Source of the DNA: Takakia lepidozioides
Lineage: Eukaryota > Streptophyta > Takakiopsida > Takakiales > Takakiaceae
Length of the DNA stretch: 64,000 nucleotides
Assembly: GCA_030704615.1 (NCBI GenBank)
Contig: CM060732.1
Location: forward strand, 55,595,053 to 55,659,052
Reading direction: 5' to 3'
Positions 22,491 through 33,301 of this stretch are shown here, one piece after another (the stretch's first letter is position 1; the number at the start of each line of letters is the position of its first letter). The position numbers and the translations under genes are program-made. The notes below the pieces were generated by a model. That model was given only the letters and a program-made list of their open reading frames with translations. It made no database searches and was not told where the DNA came from.

Positions 22491-23290
22491 TGTTGCCGGT
22501 GTCTGCAATTCGTGGATATCAGCAGGCCTTGCCAGCAGACATCTCTTTGCTGGGGGCGCAGGATTTGGAGAGGGTTGGCTCCATTGATTTGGTAGTGGCA
22601 GGTTGGCCCTGCCAAGGGCATTCATCAGCCGGGCATGGCAATGGATTGCGAGACTCGAGGTCGGGTCTGTTTTGGGAGATGGTGTGGGTTTTGCGTCACT
22701 TACAGCTTCATCAAGTTGTATCTCCAGCATACATCTAGGAGAATGTGCCACTGATGGGCAATTCTCGGGCCAGGGTGATGGCCAGTATGCATCGAGTCCG
22801 GTCGTGGCTTGGGTCAGCTGCTGGATGCAGCTGCAGTGGGGTCACGGGCTCATCGTCCACGATTATGGTGGACTAACTTGATGCCACCCGCACTGCTCAA
22901 GCGTGCATTTGATGGGGTGCAGCGGCCAGCACACCTCACAGTGGATAGCATTTTGGACACAGGGAGGCAGTCTCAGCGTGTGAGACACGATGACCGTTTG
23001 TCTTTGGCAGTGGTCAACAAGGTGGGTTAACCACGAGCAGCACTACCTACACTGCTCAGCTTCCCAGGATCGCATGCTTTCCGGGATGGTGGACCTAGCC
23101 TCCTGTGGGATGCTCAACTGCAACAGTTAGTGGAACCTAATGCCGACGAGCGAGAGCGGGCTATGGGTTTTTCCACTGGGACCACGGCGGTGCCTTCTCT
23201 TTCTGAGGCATCACGTCGTCAGGTGTTGGGGCAAGCGATGGATCTCAATTGCTTGACCTGGATTATCCGCTTAGCTATGGCTGAGCAACG
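22490..23290 (+). pseudogene. C5-cytosine DNA methyltransferase domain carried by family B (motifs IV to X)
   Basis: Plus strand, inside the inverted segment. Seen in order: IDLVVAGWPCQGHSSAG with the PCQ of motif IV (catalytic Cys codon 22610-22612), GLRDSRSGLFWEMV, ENVPLMGNSRARV with the ENV of motif VI (22739-22747), DAAAVGSRAHRPRLWWTN (motif VIII position, 22845-22862), then PNADERERAMGF and SRRQVLGQAMDLNCLTW (motifs IX-X, about 23140-23275). Known: C5-MTases flip out cytosine and transfer methyl from SAM through the PCQ Cys. Damage: TAG at 22736 just before ENV, a one-base shift near 22805, TAA at 23028, and a shift near 23290. Motif I lies on the other strand at about 24004-24050. It is not a host DRM, CMT or MET1 gene, because protease and RT flank it in one polyprotein order. 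Confidence 0.88.
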
Positions 23291-23994
23291 CCACGGGGTG
23301 TAGACATCCATGGCATACGTGGGATGTGCTTGAGGTTCAGAGGGAGTTGGCAGCCAAGGCGGCTGTGATGGATGAGGTTGGGGATTCTTCTCGGGTTGAG
23401 GAGGTCCTCAAGGATGAGATGATGGGGCAGGATGAGGCCTTGTCATCAACTGAGCAGGCAGGGAGTACTGCTCATGAGGTTGCGGCATAGCAACCACGGG
23501 ACGCGTCTCCTACCTCTAAGTTTGCTGGACTTAAGGTTGCAGTTACAGAGGACAATTGGGAGCCTGACATTGGACCCATTGTCACTGGAGGAGAGAGACG
23601 ACGTATATGGCGATTCCTGAGGGCTTACAGAAATTGCTTTGCCTTCAGTTTGAAGGATTTGGGAGCACTGAAGGGTCAGGAGATTCGTATTGAGTTGGCC
23701 ATGAACACGCCAATCTTTCGGAGACCCTATAGATACAGTGACATGGAGAGGTCTTTGATTCAGATGAGGACTCGAGAGCTCTGGGAGGCTGGTTTGGTGG
23801 AGCTCTCTGGTGGAGAGTATACTTCAGCCACGGTGATGTCAGCCAAAAATGATGTCTATGGCAATTGGACGGAGAGACGTATGTACGGTGATTACCGGCC
23901 TATAAATCGTCAGACCAAGTCTGATAAGTATGCCATGCCCACACCGGAGGAGATCTTTGATGCCATTGGGCATGCCAAGGTGTACTCGTATAAC
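23291..23994 (+). pseudogene. Family B linker and RT N-terminal part (inverted half)
   Basis: Plus strand: an acidic linker (HPWHTWDVLEVQRELAAKAA to AHEVAA, one TAG at 23488-23490), then the RT connection and fingers: NCFAFSLKDLGALKGQEIRI, NTPIFRRPYRYSDMERSLI, GGEYTSATVMSAKNDVYGNW, MYGDYRPINRQTKSDKYAMP, TPEEIFDAIGHAKVYS. It breaks off at 23994, exactly where Ty3 RTs continue with xTLDLxSGYHQL. That continuation is found on the minus strand at 22490. So one RT is cut in two by the inversion. Confidence 0.88.
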
Positions 23995-24003
23995 TGCCTG
24001 TAG

Positions 24004-24867
24004 AACAACAGCCAACCCGGTGCTGATCCCACCAAACAAGTCCAGAAGGCAAATGCCTTCATCCGGACACTGCCACACAATCGATGTGGTGTCCAATGGT
24101 GACAACTGAGGTGGTCTTGGTGCAATCCCTACACTGTCCTCCTCTCCTGACGGTACAAAAGCCTCTACCCAGGCTTGTTGCACACGACAATCAGCAACCC
24201 GCTGCAAATCCTTGCTCGAACCCCACAATGGAGTGTGAGCAACCATGGTAGGCAACTCCGTCATACCATACATGTCATCCTACTCTCCCGGAGGTGACAC
24301 ATCCTCTGAATGAGTGTTGCCATCCAACAACTCTCCAGGCCAAGTCACTACAGCTGTGAATGCTGCCAGTGTTGGCATTTTGCCTCGCTGGGCAACCGCA
24401 ACTCCTCCTATGAACGTCACAGGGAGCTGCACATGCCGGCCCTCCCTTGACTGTCATCCAGGCCTATAAGAAGCTGACTCCTCCCAAAAATCCAGGGTGA
24501 AGCCCATGGGGTATAACACTGCCCCACCAACAAGGACATCGTACGAGACCGCGTCTGTCACAATGGCCTTGGCTCTCATCACTGAGGCATCTATAGGATG
24601 ATTCGGCTGTAGTCTGATAGTCAACTCACGCCGTGTCATGCCCTGATCCTGCTCTAATCCTCCAAGAGATGTTTGTATCTGGAAAGGGCACAGCTCCATA
24701 TCCACCTCCGTGAGGCCCAAGCCTGCAATAGCAACTTTGCCCAGCATCAATGGCTGAGCTCCCGAGTCCAACAAGACCCGCAGTGGCCGGTATCTCTTGC
24801 CTGCCGGTCCACTCAAACAGAAAATGTCATCCTGGTTGTCTAACATGACAACTCCAGGTGTCACCAT
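24004..24867 (-). pseudogene. Family B protease, linker and methyltransferase motif I
   Basis: Minus strand, one frame with stops at 24454 (TGA) and 24280 (TAG). Protease: YRPLRVLLDSGAQPLMLGKV with the retropepsin DSGA, later AVSYDVLVGGAVLYPMGFTL as the second conserved stretch. After a linker with VQLPVTFIGGVAVAQRGK comes EGICLLDLFGGISTGLAVVL: DLFGG (24028-24042) is motif I, the SAM-binding loop of C5-MTases. The frame then runs into the inversion breakpoint at 24003. Motifs II and III, expected between this point and the plus-strand part, are not seen and may have been lost at the break. Confidence 0.85.
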
Positions 24868-24911
24868 GGCGCGCTCAATGGCTGGCCTAATAGGCTTCTG
24901 GCAGGGGTGAA

Positions 24912-25055
24912 ATGATGAGAGAGAGAGAGAGAGAAGACTCTGTCCAAGCCGGCGTAACTAAGAGTCACTTCACATTTCGGCTACTACCCCCTGTCAGGGG
25001 TGGGCCCTATAATAAAACTGGTGTCCTGGTTGGACACCGAGTAACTAGAGGTGTG
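24912..25055 (+). repeat. Dispersed element copy 2: (GA)n plus about 115 bp with a GGTGTCC stem-loop
   Basis: (GA)n at 24917-24937, then AAGACTCTGTCCAAGCCGGC, TAACTAAGAGTCACTTC, GGGGTGGGCCCTATAA, and GGTGTCC-TGGTT-GGACACC followed by GAGTAACTAG. The same blocks in the same order are at 50060-50190 and, less completely, at 8735. It abuts the broken 5' edge of family B. Confidence 0.75.
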
Positions 25056-26680
25056 AGTGCATTATGTGCCGGTGAGGTATGGTTGCGGGCGGCGGGGGGG
25101 GGGTGTGAGATGATGATTATAAGGGAGAAGAGAAGATGGGGCTGTGGGAAGGATTTAAGTTTTTGTAGTGCTTTAGAACGTGCTGGGTAACGGCTAGGGG
25201 GGAGCCTGAAGGTAGTAATGATTTGTGTGGGTGTGCGGGCGGCGGGAGGGAACGAGGTCAACACACTTCTGCAACGGGATACTAGCATAACTAACAAGGA
25301 GTTGTGCTTTGCGAAACTTTCTTACATGCTACGGTCTGATGTTTGTTCTATGCATTATTGGAACAAAGAGAGGATGTAGGTTGAAAATCTGTATTTCCTT
25401 AATATGCTTATGATATAAATTGAGTGTTGAGATTGTATGTGTTCAAGTACAACATTCCAAGTACAGTGTCTCCATTGAAGTGTAGTAGACAAACAGCTTC
25501 AATGTCTGGACGATGCAATTATTTCACAGTAACACACACAAAAGTGTATTCGTAGCAGTCATCAAATATGTAGTGCAATCTCTTTCATTCTCGGTTTCAT
25601 TGAAAGATGTTGGCAAAAAAAATTGCCAAATTGAAATAGATAAATCCCACGGTTATAGGCCCCTCGGGTATAGGCACCATTTCTTTTGTAACTTGCTATG
25701 TGGGTCCAAGGTGATGTGGCGGGGGTACGCGCTGATGTGGCACTGTTGTATGTGGGGTCACGTCACGTCAGCAAAGTGTGGGCATGGGCTCACACGTTCA
25801 CATGCTACGCTCACGCCGTAGGGTCGCTGATACGGTCCATGGTGATCAATGGCTAAACATATGCATACTGTTGTCATGGTAGCCACAAGGCATGTTATTG
25901 GGGTTGTTAAGTTGGTTGCCTTGTAAATGGTATGTGATGAGGTGTCAAAGTTGACAATCAATCGTGGATTTCAGTTCATGCACCTTATGTTATATAGGGA
26001 AAATTGGGTGCGCACTTCTCTCTAGAGAGCATTGTGGAGGGGGGTGGATCTGAAAATCTCACAAGAAAGATCATGGAAGCCCTCGTGATAGGTGGAGGCA
26101 TGCCACAAGAGTGCATTAAAGAGAAACTTTTGAGCTTTTGGGGCTGATGGAGTAAATGTCTTCTAAGGGGTCAGAAATGGACATGTCAGATCCATGATGT
26201 GCATGGCTCCCCCACTCTTTGGGGATACATTGCACGGCCGAATGCACTAACCTTGCGGTGCAACTTCTGTAAAACTTGGTCGTTGTAAGACCCGCATACA
26301 TTTCTCAATTGTAAGATGTGGGGCAAAAACATGGTGTGGGATGCACGTAGAATAATGCACTACATACGCGCCGAAAACAAGATATACGTTAAATCACGCC
26401 AATATTTCTAGGTCACATCTAACTGGGAGATAACGCTATGTGCGAGAGGCATAACCAATCGGTGGGATAGAGAACAGTTTTGCTGGAATTTGGGAGGGCA
26501 TTGGAGTGAGAGAAAGGAGAGGTTCTTCCGGCTACCAGAGGTTCCATGGATAGTTGACAATTTACTACAAACTTTGTACACCTATTGACCAAAGAGGCAT
26601 GTGGAGTTTACAAAATTTGCTATGATCGTGGAAACGAAGATGAACAAGTTATTGAGAAATGTCAATACACATTAGATTTT
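25056..26680. other. No gene recognised
   Basis: G-rich start (25088-25108), then ordinary sequence. Short open stretches on both strands have no motif that can be named. Confidence 0.4.
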
Positions 26681-26681
26681 T

Positions 26682-26963
26682 ATGTTGAGCCCAACCAAGC
26701 ATGTGAGAGCAGAATACTGTACCTTGCTCATGAAGATGGTCATAGACAGTGCTTGCAACAACAGTCAATCAAATGTCAACTATGAGTTTCTTTGTGACTT
26801 GCAAATTATGCTTGGTCTTGCTTGTATTTTGTCTTTGATAGGAGCTGTTCCAGCGTTGATTAAGTTTCCACAGATGCGAGATGTGGTTGTATGTGATGTA
26901 GTGGCAGCTGTCAATGTGATATTTTTACTATGTACAATGATCAAAACTCTGCCTATAAGTTAG
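26682..26963 (+). pseudogene. Fragment of an unidentified repeat-type protein
   Basis: Plus strand: NVNYEFLCDLQIMLGLACIL, then PALIKFPQMRDVVVCDVVAA and VNVIF. The LGLACIL...IKFxQxRDVxVCDxVAA pattern reads like a piece of a conserved plant repeat-associated protein (possibly related to hAT/ZNF862-like proteins), but I cannot place it firmly. It is open for about 94 codons with no start context and no neighbouring exon. Confidence 0.3.
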
Positions 26964-27619
26964 ACATGTTTTGGGCATTTTGATGTTTATTGGAGTATAA
27001 CCATGACAACATACACATGCGTTGGGTCATCAATTTGAACATGGGGGTTCACCATCTTGCTTTTAAGGTTAATTGACAACACATTTGGGCTATGCACCGC
27101 AAGTTATTGGGGAAACACGATTTCTGACACAAGATATCCTTGCAAAAGTGGATCAGCTTGTCAAATCCTCGTCAAATCTGTAGGTGTACCTTTTCTCCTT
27201 CTTGAATTTTCTTTCAAACATTTGGATATTGATTAGTTTGTGGTTTTTGCTTAGCTATATTGAGAACTTGATCTTATGATTTGATATTGACTATGGGGGT
27301 TTGGATTGGGCTGTGTAGAGCTGTTGAGGCTCTTACGTGAGCTTGAATGATGTTAATTTCCAGCCCATGGCATCATGCCTTGGGAATTGTCTACCCACAA
27401 TACTAGCTTCAGCCAGAATGTTATTAAAGGTCGATAAATTGCTATCCGAAGATCGTGGTGGTAGGGGAAAGCAACATTCATTTGTCCAGTTCAACTCTAG
27501 ACGAGCAACAAGACATAAACTGACTATGAAGAACAACGCTGCTGTGGCAATGGCTCGGATTTTTGACCTAATTCCTTGACTAGGATTTGGCAAAAATGAT
27601 ATTACAAATGAATAAACAA

Positions 27620-27985
27620 GCCTCACATTGCAATGGGCTCTTGCTTTGGCAAAACATAAGAGGAAGGGAATACTAGGGAGCATGACCAAGAACAACACAC
27701 CAATTGGAGCCTTGACACGGTGTAAGGTCCTTTTTGCCCACATTTTCTCCGTTGACTTCAACATGATGCAAAGTCTCTTTCTACAAGACAAGCTACAAAC
27801 TGCGAGTGGCTTTGTCCATTGAAGCAACAATTTTGACAAGTTGCCAAGAGTTTATACTCGGAGCTTTTTTAGACCAATCATACTCTTGACACGGTGTAAG
27901 GTCAGTTGAGCACAATTTCTCCATTGAGTTCAACATGTGCAAAGTCACTGCCCTGAAGGGACAGAGCCAATAACAAGTCAATTAG
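27620..27985 (+). repeat. Dispersed repeat, copies 2 and 3
   Basis: 27620-27800 matches 2873-3075 in block order (TTTGGCAAAACATAAG, AACACACCAATTGGA, CATTTTCTCCGTTGACTTCA). 27880-27985 repeats the ending (TTGACACGGTGTAAGGT, TTTCTCCATTGA, AGCCAATAACAAG). So a partial tandem duplication exists here. Confidence 0.6.
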
Positions 27986-28486
27986 CAACCCCATTATATG
28001 TAAGATTTGAGGACCACTGTCCCCTCTTGAAAAAATAACAACAAATAGTGAATAATAATTGCATAAATTTTAAAATCTCATTTTTTTTAAAAATGTCAAA
28101 AACTCATTATATAAATATGCTCTTAAATAACCAAATTATTCAATCGTTTTATGTTCCCTCACATGATTAACCTCTCAATGTCCATCTTTGACTTAAAGAA
28201 ATCTCTAAGCAACTGTGTTGGAGTTTACAAGATTGGGGTATGAGCTATGTGTTTTCATTCAGTCACCTTTCGTTTACAAGAGAAAACGAAATAAAAATAA
28301 AAATCCAAATTGTAGTAGTGATTCTAAGGGCAAAACTGGTTGCCTGCATGCAAGCGATGGATGGGGACATCCGATAGGATAGAAACCCAGCCGGGTGGCT
28401 TTATTTTTTATTTTTTTAAGGGAAACACCTGGTACGACAGCTCACAAATCAGGCCCCTTAATTATTGTGTGAGGTAAAATAACCAG
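27986..28486. other. AT-rich stretch without a gene
   Basis: T/A runs near 28081-28095 and 28400-28420; no open frame or repeat recognised. Confidence 0.4.
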
Positions 28487-28940
28487 TGTTGGGCGGTTAT
28501 TTGATTTCTTTCGTAACCTCCGGTTCCGGTTTCTACAAAATCTTAGGATCAAAGATCCTCCGGTTCCGGTTTTTTTCAGATATTTTTAATGGAAAGAACC
28601 ACCGGTTCCGGTAAATTGTAAGAACCACAAAGAACCGGCGGTTTTCATCAAATAACCAGTGGGTCTTTGGCGGATCTTTGACGGTTTTCATGTTGGTTAT
28701 CTCAAAACTATGTAACCGGCAATAATGATCTTTTGCCGGTTCTTTGTTATCTTCACGGCAGATCGCGGTGGGCTCATCTTTCTCAAGTTGAGCCTCATTG
28801 CGTCTCACTATGGCGCCGTAGTGTGGATTCCCCATGGCGTGGGGTGCACTTGGCTCGACTTAATATACGAGTGATTTGTTCATGTGCGAGTGTGTGAGTT
28901 TGAGAGAGCTTGTATGCTTGCATTATTCCTTTCCTTATCA
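28487..28940 (+). repeat. LTR of a family B relative (B'), plus orientation; U3 differs from B
   Basis: 28746-28940, ending TTTCCTTATCA, is the reverse-orientation counterpart of the R-U5 part of the family B LTR (19933-20106), with a short extra block (GCGTGGGGTGCACTTGGCTC). The U3 side is unrelated and contains three CCGGTTCCGGT boxes (about 28528, 28559 and 28611). The left limit at TGTTGGGC (28487) is a guess. Confidence 0.6.
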
Positions 28941-31160
28941 CTCGACAAAGATCAGCTCGAGTCTGTGAGTGTCAGGTTCGAGTTAGTTGTAGCACTTGTG
29001 TTTTCAGATCATGAGAAGCGGTTTAGCCTAGAGTGTAGGGAGCCGTGCATGAGCCTATCCAAAGCGGATAGAGTGCAAAGGCGAACAGGTTGCAGGTTTG
29101 CCATGGGTAGCCTATGTTGAAGATCGGCGTTGCATAGCTCAACGCTATGACAACCAAGTTTGGGCTTCTAGTGTGAAGTGAAGGAGATGCTGGCCACGAG
29201 TGAGCGAACTGGTGGTCGTCTTCTTCAGCTGCAGGCCGAGTTAGGGAGCTGCTGAAATGTGGGCTGCGCATGGGAAGTTTAACATGTTGCAGGTTAGAGA
29301 TGATATGATCAGCTTCAGGTATCTGCCCGAAACGAGTTGTTGCATGTACATGAGGAGCAGCCGAATGGCGGAGCTGCGAGGGGATACATCGCAGCCTGTT
29401 GGGAGCTGCAGCTCCAAGCTCATGAAGAGGTATGAGTGAAGAGAGGGGGCTGGTCCCTCTTGTGTGCAAATTAGTGCATTTGTGAAGTATGTGCTTGAGT
29501 TGGAAGTTTCAATCTGAAACTCTAGCACGGCGAGGGCTCTTGGAGTGGCAAGAGTGGGGCTGGAAGGGTAGTAGTGAGGCGTCTTAGAGCCAGGGAATGT
29601 GCAGTAGAACTGCAGGTACACCAAATTTATAAAAGTGTGTATTTTCAGATTCACTTTTGTGAGTTTCGTGGAGAAATAGAGCTTGTTGGGCAGCATATAG
29701 CTTGCTTGTTGAGTTGGGGGCACTTCTAGTGGGCCGTGAGAGCTCAGGATTGCAGGACGACGGGGCTGATGGCTCCGCAGAAGCCATAGCTTAGCGGCAG
29801 CAGGTGCAGGAGCAAACCCCAGCTTGGGGAGAGCTCGGGAACGCCTCGGGAACGCATGGGAACTTGTTGGAAGTTCCAGGGAACGCAAGGAATAGTGGCC
29901 GTGATGGACCGTTGGGGCGGTATCACGATATACCACGAGCCCAGATCGTGATGGTTGATCGTGACCGTTGACCGTGACCGTTGGAAGCCGTTGTGCGGAC
30001 ACAACGGGTTGGCACGGTGACCAGATCGTGAGGATGGCGGGCCATGAAGGCTCGTGGGAGTGGTACCACGGGGTATCACTGGGCAGCCCGTGGCCAACGA
30101 GCGCCTAGGGCGGGCCATGAGGAGTAGTGGTGGTTGGAGCCACGGAAGGCCGCGAACAGTTAGAGTGAAAATAAAAAAATAAAAAAATATAATCTTCTTT
30201 CACTCGTGGGACCTTGATGGGGAGGCTGGGCTCTGAAGGACAACGGTTTTGAGCTAGCTGATCCGGCAGAAAAGTCGGAATTGCCTCCCTGTTATATTTT
30301 AACAAAGGGGATTACTTCCCTGCAGGTAATCTTTTCGGGTTTTCAGCCCAGTTCTTAACTATGGGGAGACCAGCCTGCAGGTAATTCCTTTGGACAGAAT
30401 GTTGTTGGGGCCTATATGTACCTCTATTTGCTCCATTTTTTAACCTTCAGTGAACGGCGTGGTTTCCTGAGGTGGTTCCAGAGGAATGGCTGGTGGACGT
30501 AAGGAGGCACTGGCGGACCCTGTGGAGGCTTGCATGGGACCTTGGAGGCCAAGTTTCATGAGCTCGTGGAGGGCGGTTTGAGGAGTGTCTACAGGATGCT
30601 CTCATGGTCATGCAAGTGAGAGAAGAGAGGAAAAAAGAGGGTGTTGGGATGAGAGCGTGCTGGGGATAGGCATTGCTTTAGTTTCCCTTCCTCGTAGCTT
30701 TCCACCTTCTCTGTAGGCCGAGACCTTTCCGTAGGTGGAGGCAAGAGTCAGTCCGGGTTTGGGCTGGGTTGCAGGAGCGACACTGTGGAGTTGTTTTTGG
30801 TGTGGGGGAGTTGTTGTTTTCATTCTTGTGTTTGGATCCCCTCCACACCTGCATGCTTGATTGTGCGCCATGCTAGTTTTGTGTGGGCGCTTGATTTTAT
30901 AGGTGGTGAACTCAGGCTTGATCGCCGATCCCACCCTAGAGCATGCTATCGATGGCGAGGCTGGGGTGATGACCAGTCAGACCATCTTTGTTTCTCTTGT
31001 GGTGAGGTTGGAGGTGATGACCAGCCAACCATAGGAGTGCCTGCGGTGGATGCAGGTGCAGGTGCAGGCTATGTTAGGAACCTAGTATTCCAAACCATAA
31101 GCCGCATCAGGTTTTCTACCCGGTTACCTTGTGGAGTGGGGGTTAGAGACATGTTCATGA
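28941..31160 (+). other. Untranslated leader of the B' element
   Basis: About 2.2 kb between the LTR end and gag. No convincing plus-strand frame is seen. It includes an A-rich run (30170-30195) and repeated GACCGTTG/GATCGTGA words near 29935-30030. A primer-binding site starting TGG was not found directly after the LTR. Confidence 0.45.
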
Positions 31161-31268
31161 CCGGTTGAGTGTCAGTTTGTCAACACGGAGGTGCCACTAG
31201 TTGCTAGGGAAAGTGCCGGTACGAGCACTAGCGATACTAGCGGGTATACGAGACGAGGTGTGCGGTTT

Positions 31269-33301
31269 ATGCCACCTCCACCTCCTGTGTCTTCTACGGA
31301 AGGTTCTGATTCAGATTGTGAATCAGGAAGACTCACACCGGCGGTGCAAGTTGTTTCCTTGCCATTGTTGTGGGACACGATGAAGGAGATGTATGGAGCC
31401 ACCAAGGGGCCACGAAGGTACTCTAGGGCGGTGGGCACTATTGAGTTGGATGATTTTATCCAAGAGTTTGATAGTTGGTGTGACAATCCACAACTGTTTA
31501 CGCCTTTCATGGCATGGAAGGGGTTGTTTCAGCACCTTGAGGGGCCGCCCATGGACAATTACCATGAGTTTAGGCGGGGGCACGATGTTGAGATCAAGGA
31601 GTGGAGGATGTACTGGTCACCCGACTATGTCTCTATCACTAGAGGCACAAGGGCAGTAGCCACACCAGCAGCTGCACCAGCAGCAGCAGCCACAACAACA
31701 GCTTCCACGAGTAGTAGTGGGACCAGTGGTACAATAACTACGACGGCCACCCAAGCTACTGCTGCACCAGCACCAGTGGCGGTGCCTGCCTTCAACCCTG
31801 TTGTGGAGTTCTTCGAAGAGTTGAGAAGAAACTACCAAGGGGTGAGGACAGAGAAGTTGAGGAGCTTGCAAGAGTTCCAGAGGAAACCTACTGAGAGCTT
31901 GAGGGAGGCTTTCACTCGCATGAGGCGTTTGATAAATGTAACCCAAGGGGTTACGAAGGCTCAGGCAGTCCAGTTCTGGTACGGGATATTGGACAAAGAG
32001 CTGAGGAGAAGGGTGTGGGATGCAACTCTTCTACAAGCGGCCCAACCCACCTTAGCAAATGTGTTTTTGCTGGCGGAGCGGATAGAGCTCAACATGGTGG
32101 AGGAACGAGTGGTCATGGTGGGATTTGCTAAGGAGGCACCACGGGGTAGTGGTGCTCCTAGCCAGCCACTACCTCAACGTGCTCAAGGCAGCAAGGGAGC
32201 TCAGGTGAAGCCTAGGGAAGGGCAGAGAGGACCTCAGATGCAGGGGTCTCTCCCTTCATTTGCTAGCCAACAGCGGGCGGATGTGGTATGCTGGACATGT
32301 GGAGGACCCCATGTCAAGAAGGATTGCCCAGAGGGAGGCAATGGTTTGGCACCGGCACAGCCTGCACAGTTGCAATGTGGGCATTGTGGCAAGTACGGGC
32401 ATGGAGAATCCCAGTGCTATGGTTTGCACCCTGAGTTGTGCCCAGGCCAGTTCCAAGGGAACAATGGTGGCCGGGGGCGAGGTGAAGCAGCCCAGAGAGG
32501 ACGAGGTGGCCAGACACGAGGTGTAGGCCAATGACAAGCTCAACATGGCCAAGGACGCAGAGGTCAGGGTGGTGACCAAGGCATGGCCAACCGGCTTCAG
32601 CAGCTAGAGCAGAGGCTCGCTGCCATGACCACAGCTCAGGTGGTACTGGCTCCAAGGCCGGATGGTCCACCTCCTGCTCCTGAGGGAGGAGACATGAGAG
32701 GCATAGGATTAATGTGCGGGGCAACACTACCACTAGTGAGGGGTGCCACTACCACTACCACTATGTGCGGGGCAGCACTACCACTAGTGCAAGTGGAGTC
32801 AGCTGCGGCAGTGACTCGAAGAGCAGCACGAGTTCCTGAGCCACGGGGTGCGGAGGTGGAGTTGGATCCACAACGTGGGGAGGCAAGCCGTCAGACCAGG
32901 CTTCCTCAGTCATTCACATTGGCGGAGACAGTGTCGACGCCGTCCATGGCACCTAGTTCTCGCCCGACTGTTACCAAGGCAGAGGTTACTATGCCATTGG
33001 GGAGAGCTATACGAGCAGCACCACTACCTAGTGTTGCCAAGGCTATGGCAGCTAGTGTGCTGCTGGGGGCGGCCACAGCTGTATGCCAAACTCCATTGTT
33101 CTCGGCTACCATGATTACGACGCCGGGGGTAAGACCAGCTGAGGTGTTCAGGCTGGCATCGACACTCTGTGAGAGTGGGGAGGTTACTTCATCTTCTGCG
33201 GAGATAGTGGGAGGTGTAGTGCCGGAGGGATCCTCGGATGTGAGGGTCAAGACTGCCACGGCGGCGCCATGGCAAGCTGTAGCTGCCAGGTTGATGGAGC
33301 T
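31269..33301 (+). pseudogene. Gag of B' Ty3 element, one in-frame TGA, fused to family A at its end
   Basis: Plus strand. The first in-frame ATG is at 31269; the frame is open from 31161. Seen: a retrotransposon gag core (VVEFFEELRRNYQGVRTEKL, SLREAFTRMRRLINVTQG, QAVQFWYGILDKELRRRVWD), low-complexity Ala/Thr spacers, then zinc knuckles CWTCGGPHVKKDC (one residue short of the standard spacing) and CGHCGKYGHGESQC. TGA at 32532-32534 lies inside a Gly/Gln-rich stretch. The same frame reopens (QQLEQRLAAM) and runs to about 33301, where family A sequence starts in another frame and a stop follows at 33348. Gag would form the particle and bind RNA. The LTR upstream ties this Gag to family B. Confidence 0.75.

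Larger units (their letters stand above)
19933..24905 (-). mobile_element. Family B Ty3/gypsy retrotransposon with DNA methyltransferase and PHD finger; inverted inside, 5' part missing
   Basis: Element order after undoing the inversion, 5' to 3': protease (24867-24454), linker, methyltransferase start (to 24004), methyltransferase remainder (22490-23290 on +), RT start (23300-23994 on +), RT end, RNase H and integrase start (22490-20765), PHD finger (20710-20576), polypurine tract, LTR (20394-19933). Gag and the 5' LTR are absent; the left part stops at about 24905 beside a (GA)n tract and a dispersed repeat. A gag with a matching LTR sits at 28487-33301. The segment from 22490 to 24003 is inverted relative to the rest. 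Ty3 identity comes from the order PR-RT-RH-INT and from the RT, RNase H and integrase motifs. Confidence 0.85.

Noticed and set aside
22487-23290. Methyltransferase as a host DRM/CMT/MET1 gene or bacterial contamination
   Set aside because: It joins in one order with Ty3 protease and RT on both sides, after correcting the inversion, and the LTR follows.
27333-27839. 168-codon minus-strand open frame
   Set aside because: It overlaps a dispersed non-coding repeat and has no recognisable domain; copies of the repeat elsewhere do not keep the frame.
29241-30002. 253-codon minus-strand open frame
   Set aside because: It is antisense in the leader of B', of low-complexity Ser/Pro/His/Leu composition, with no motif and no homolog in the window.
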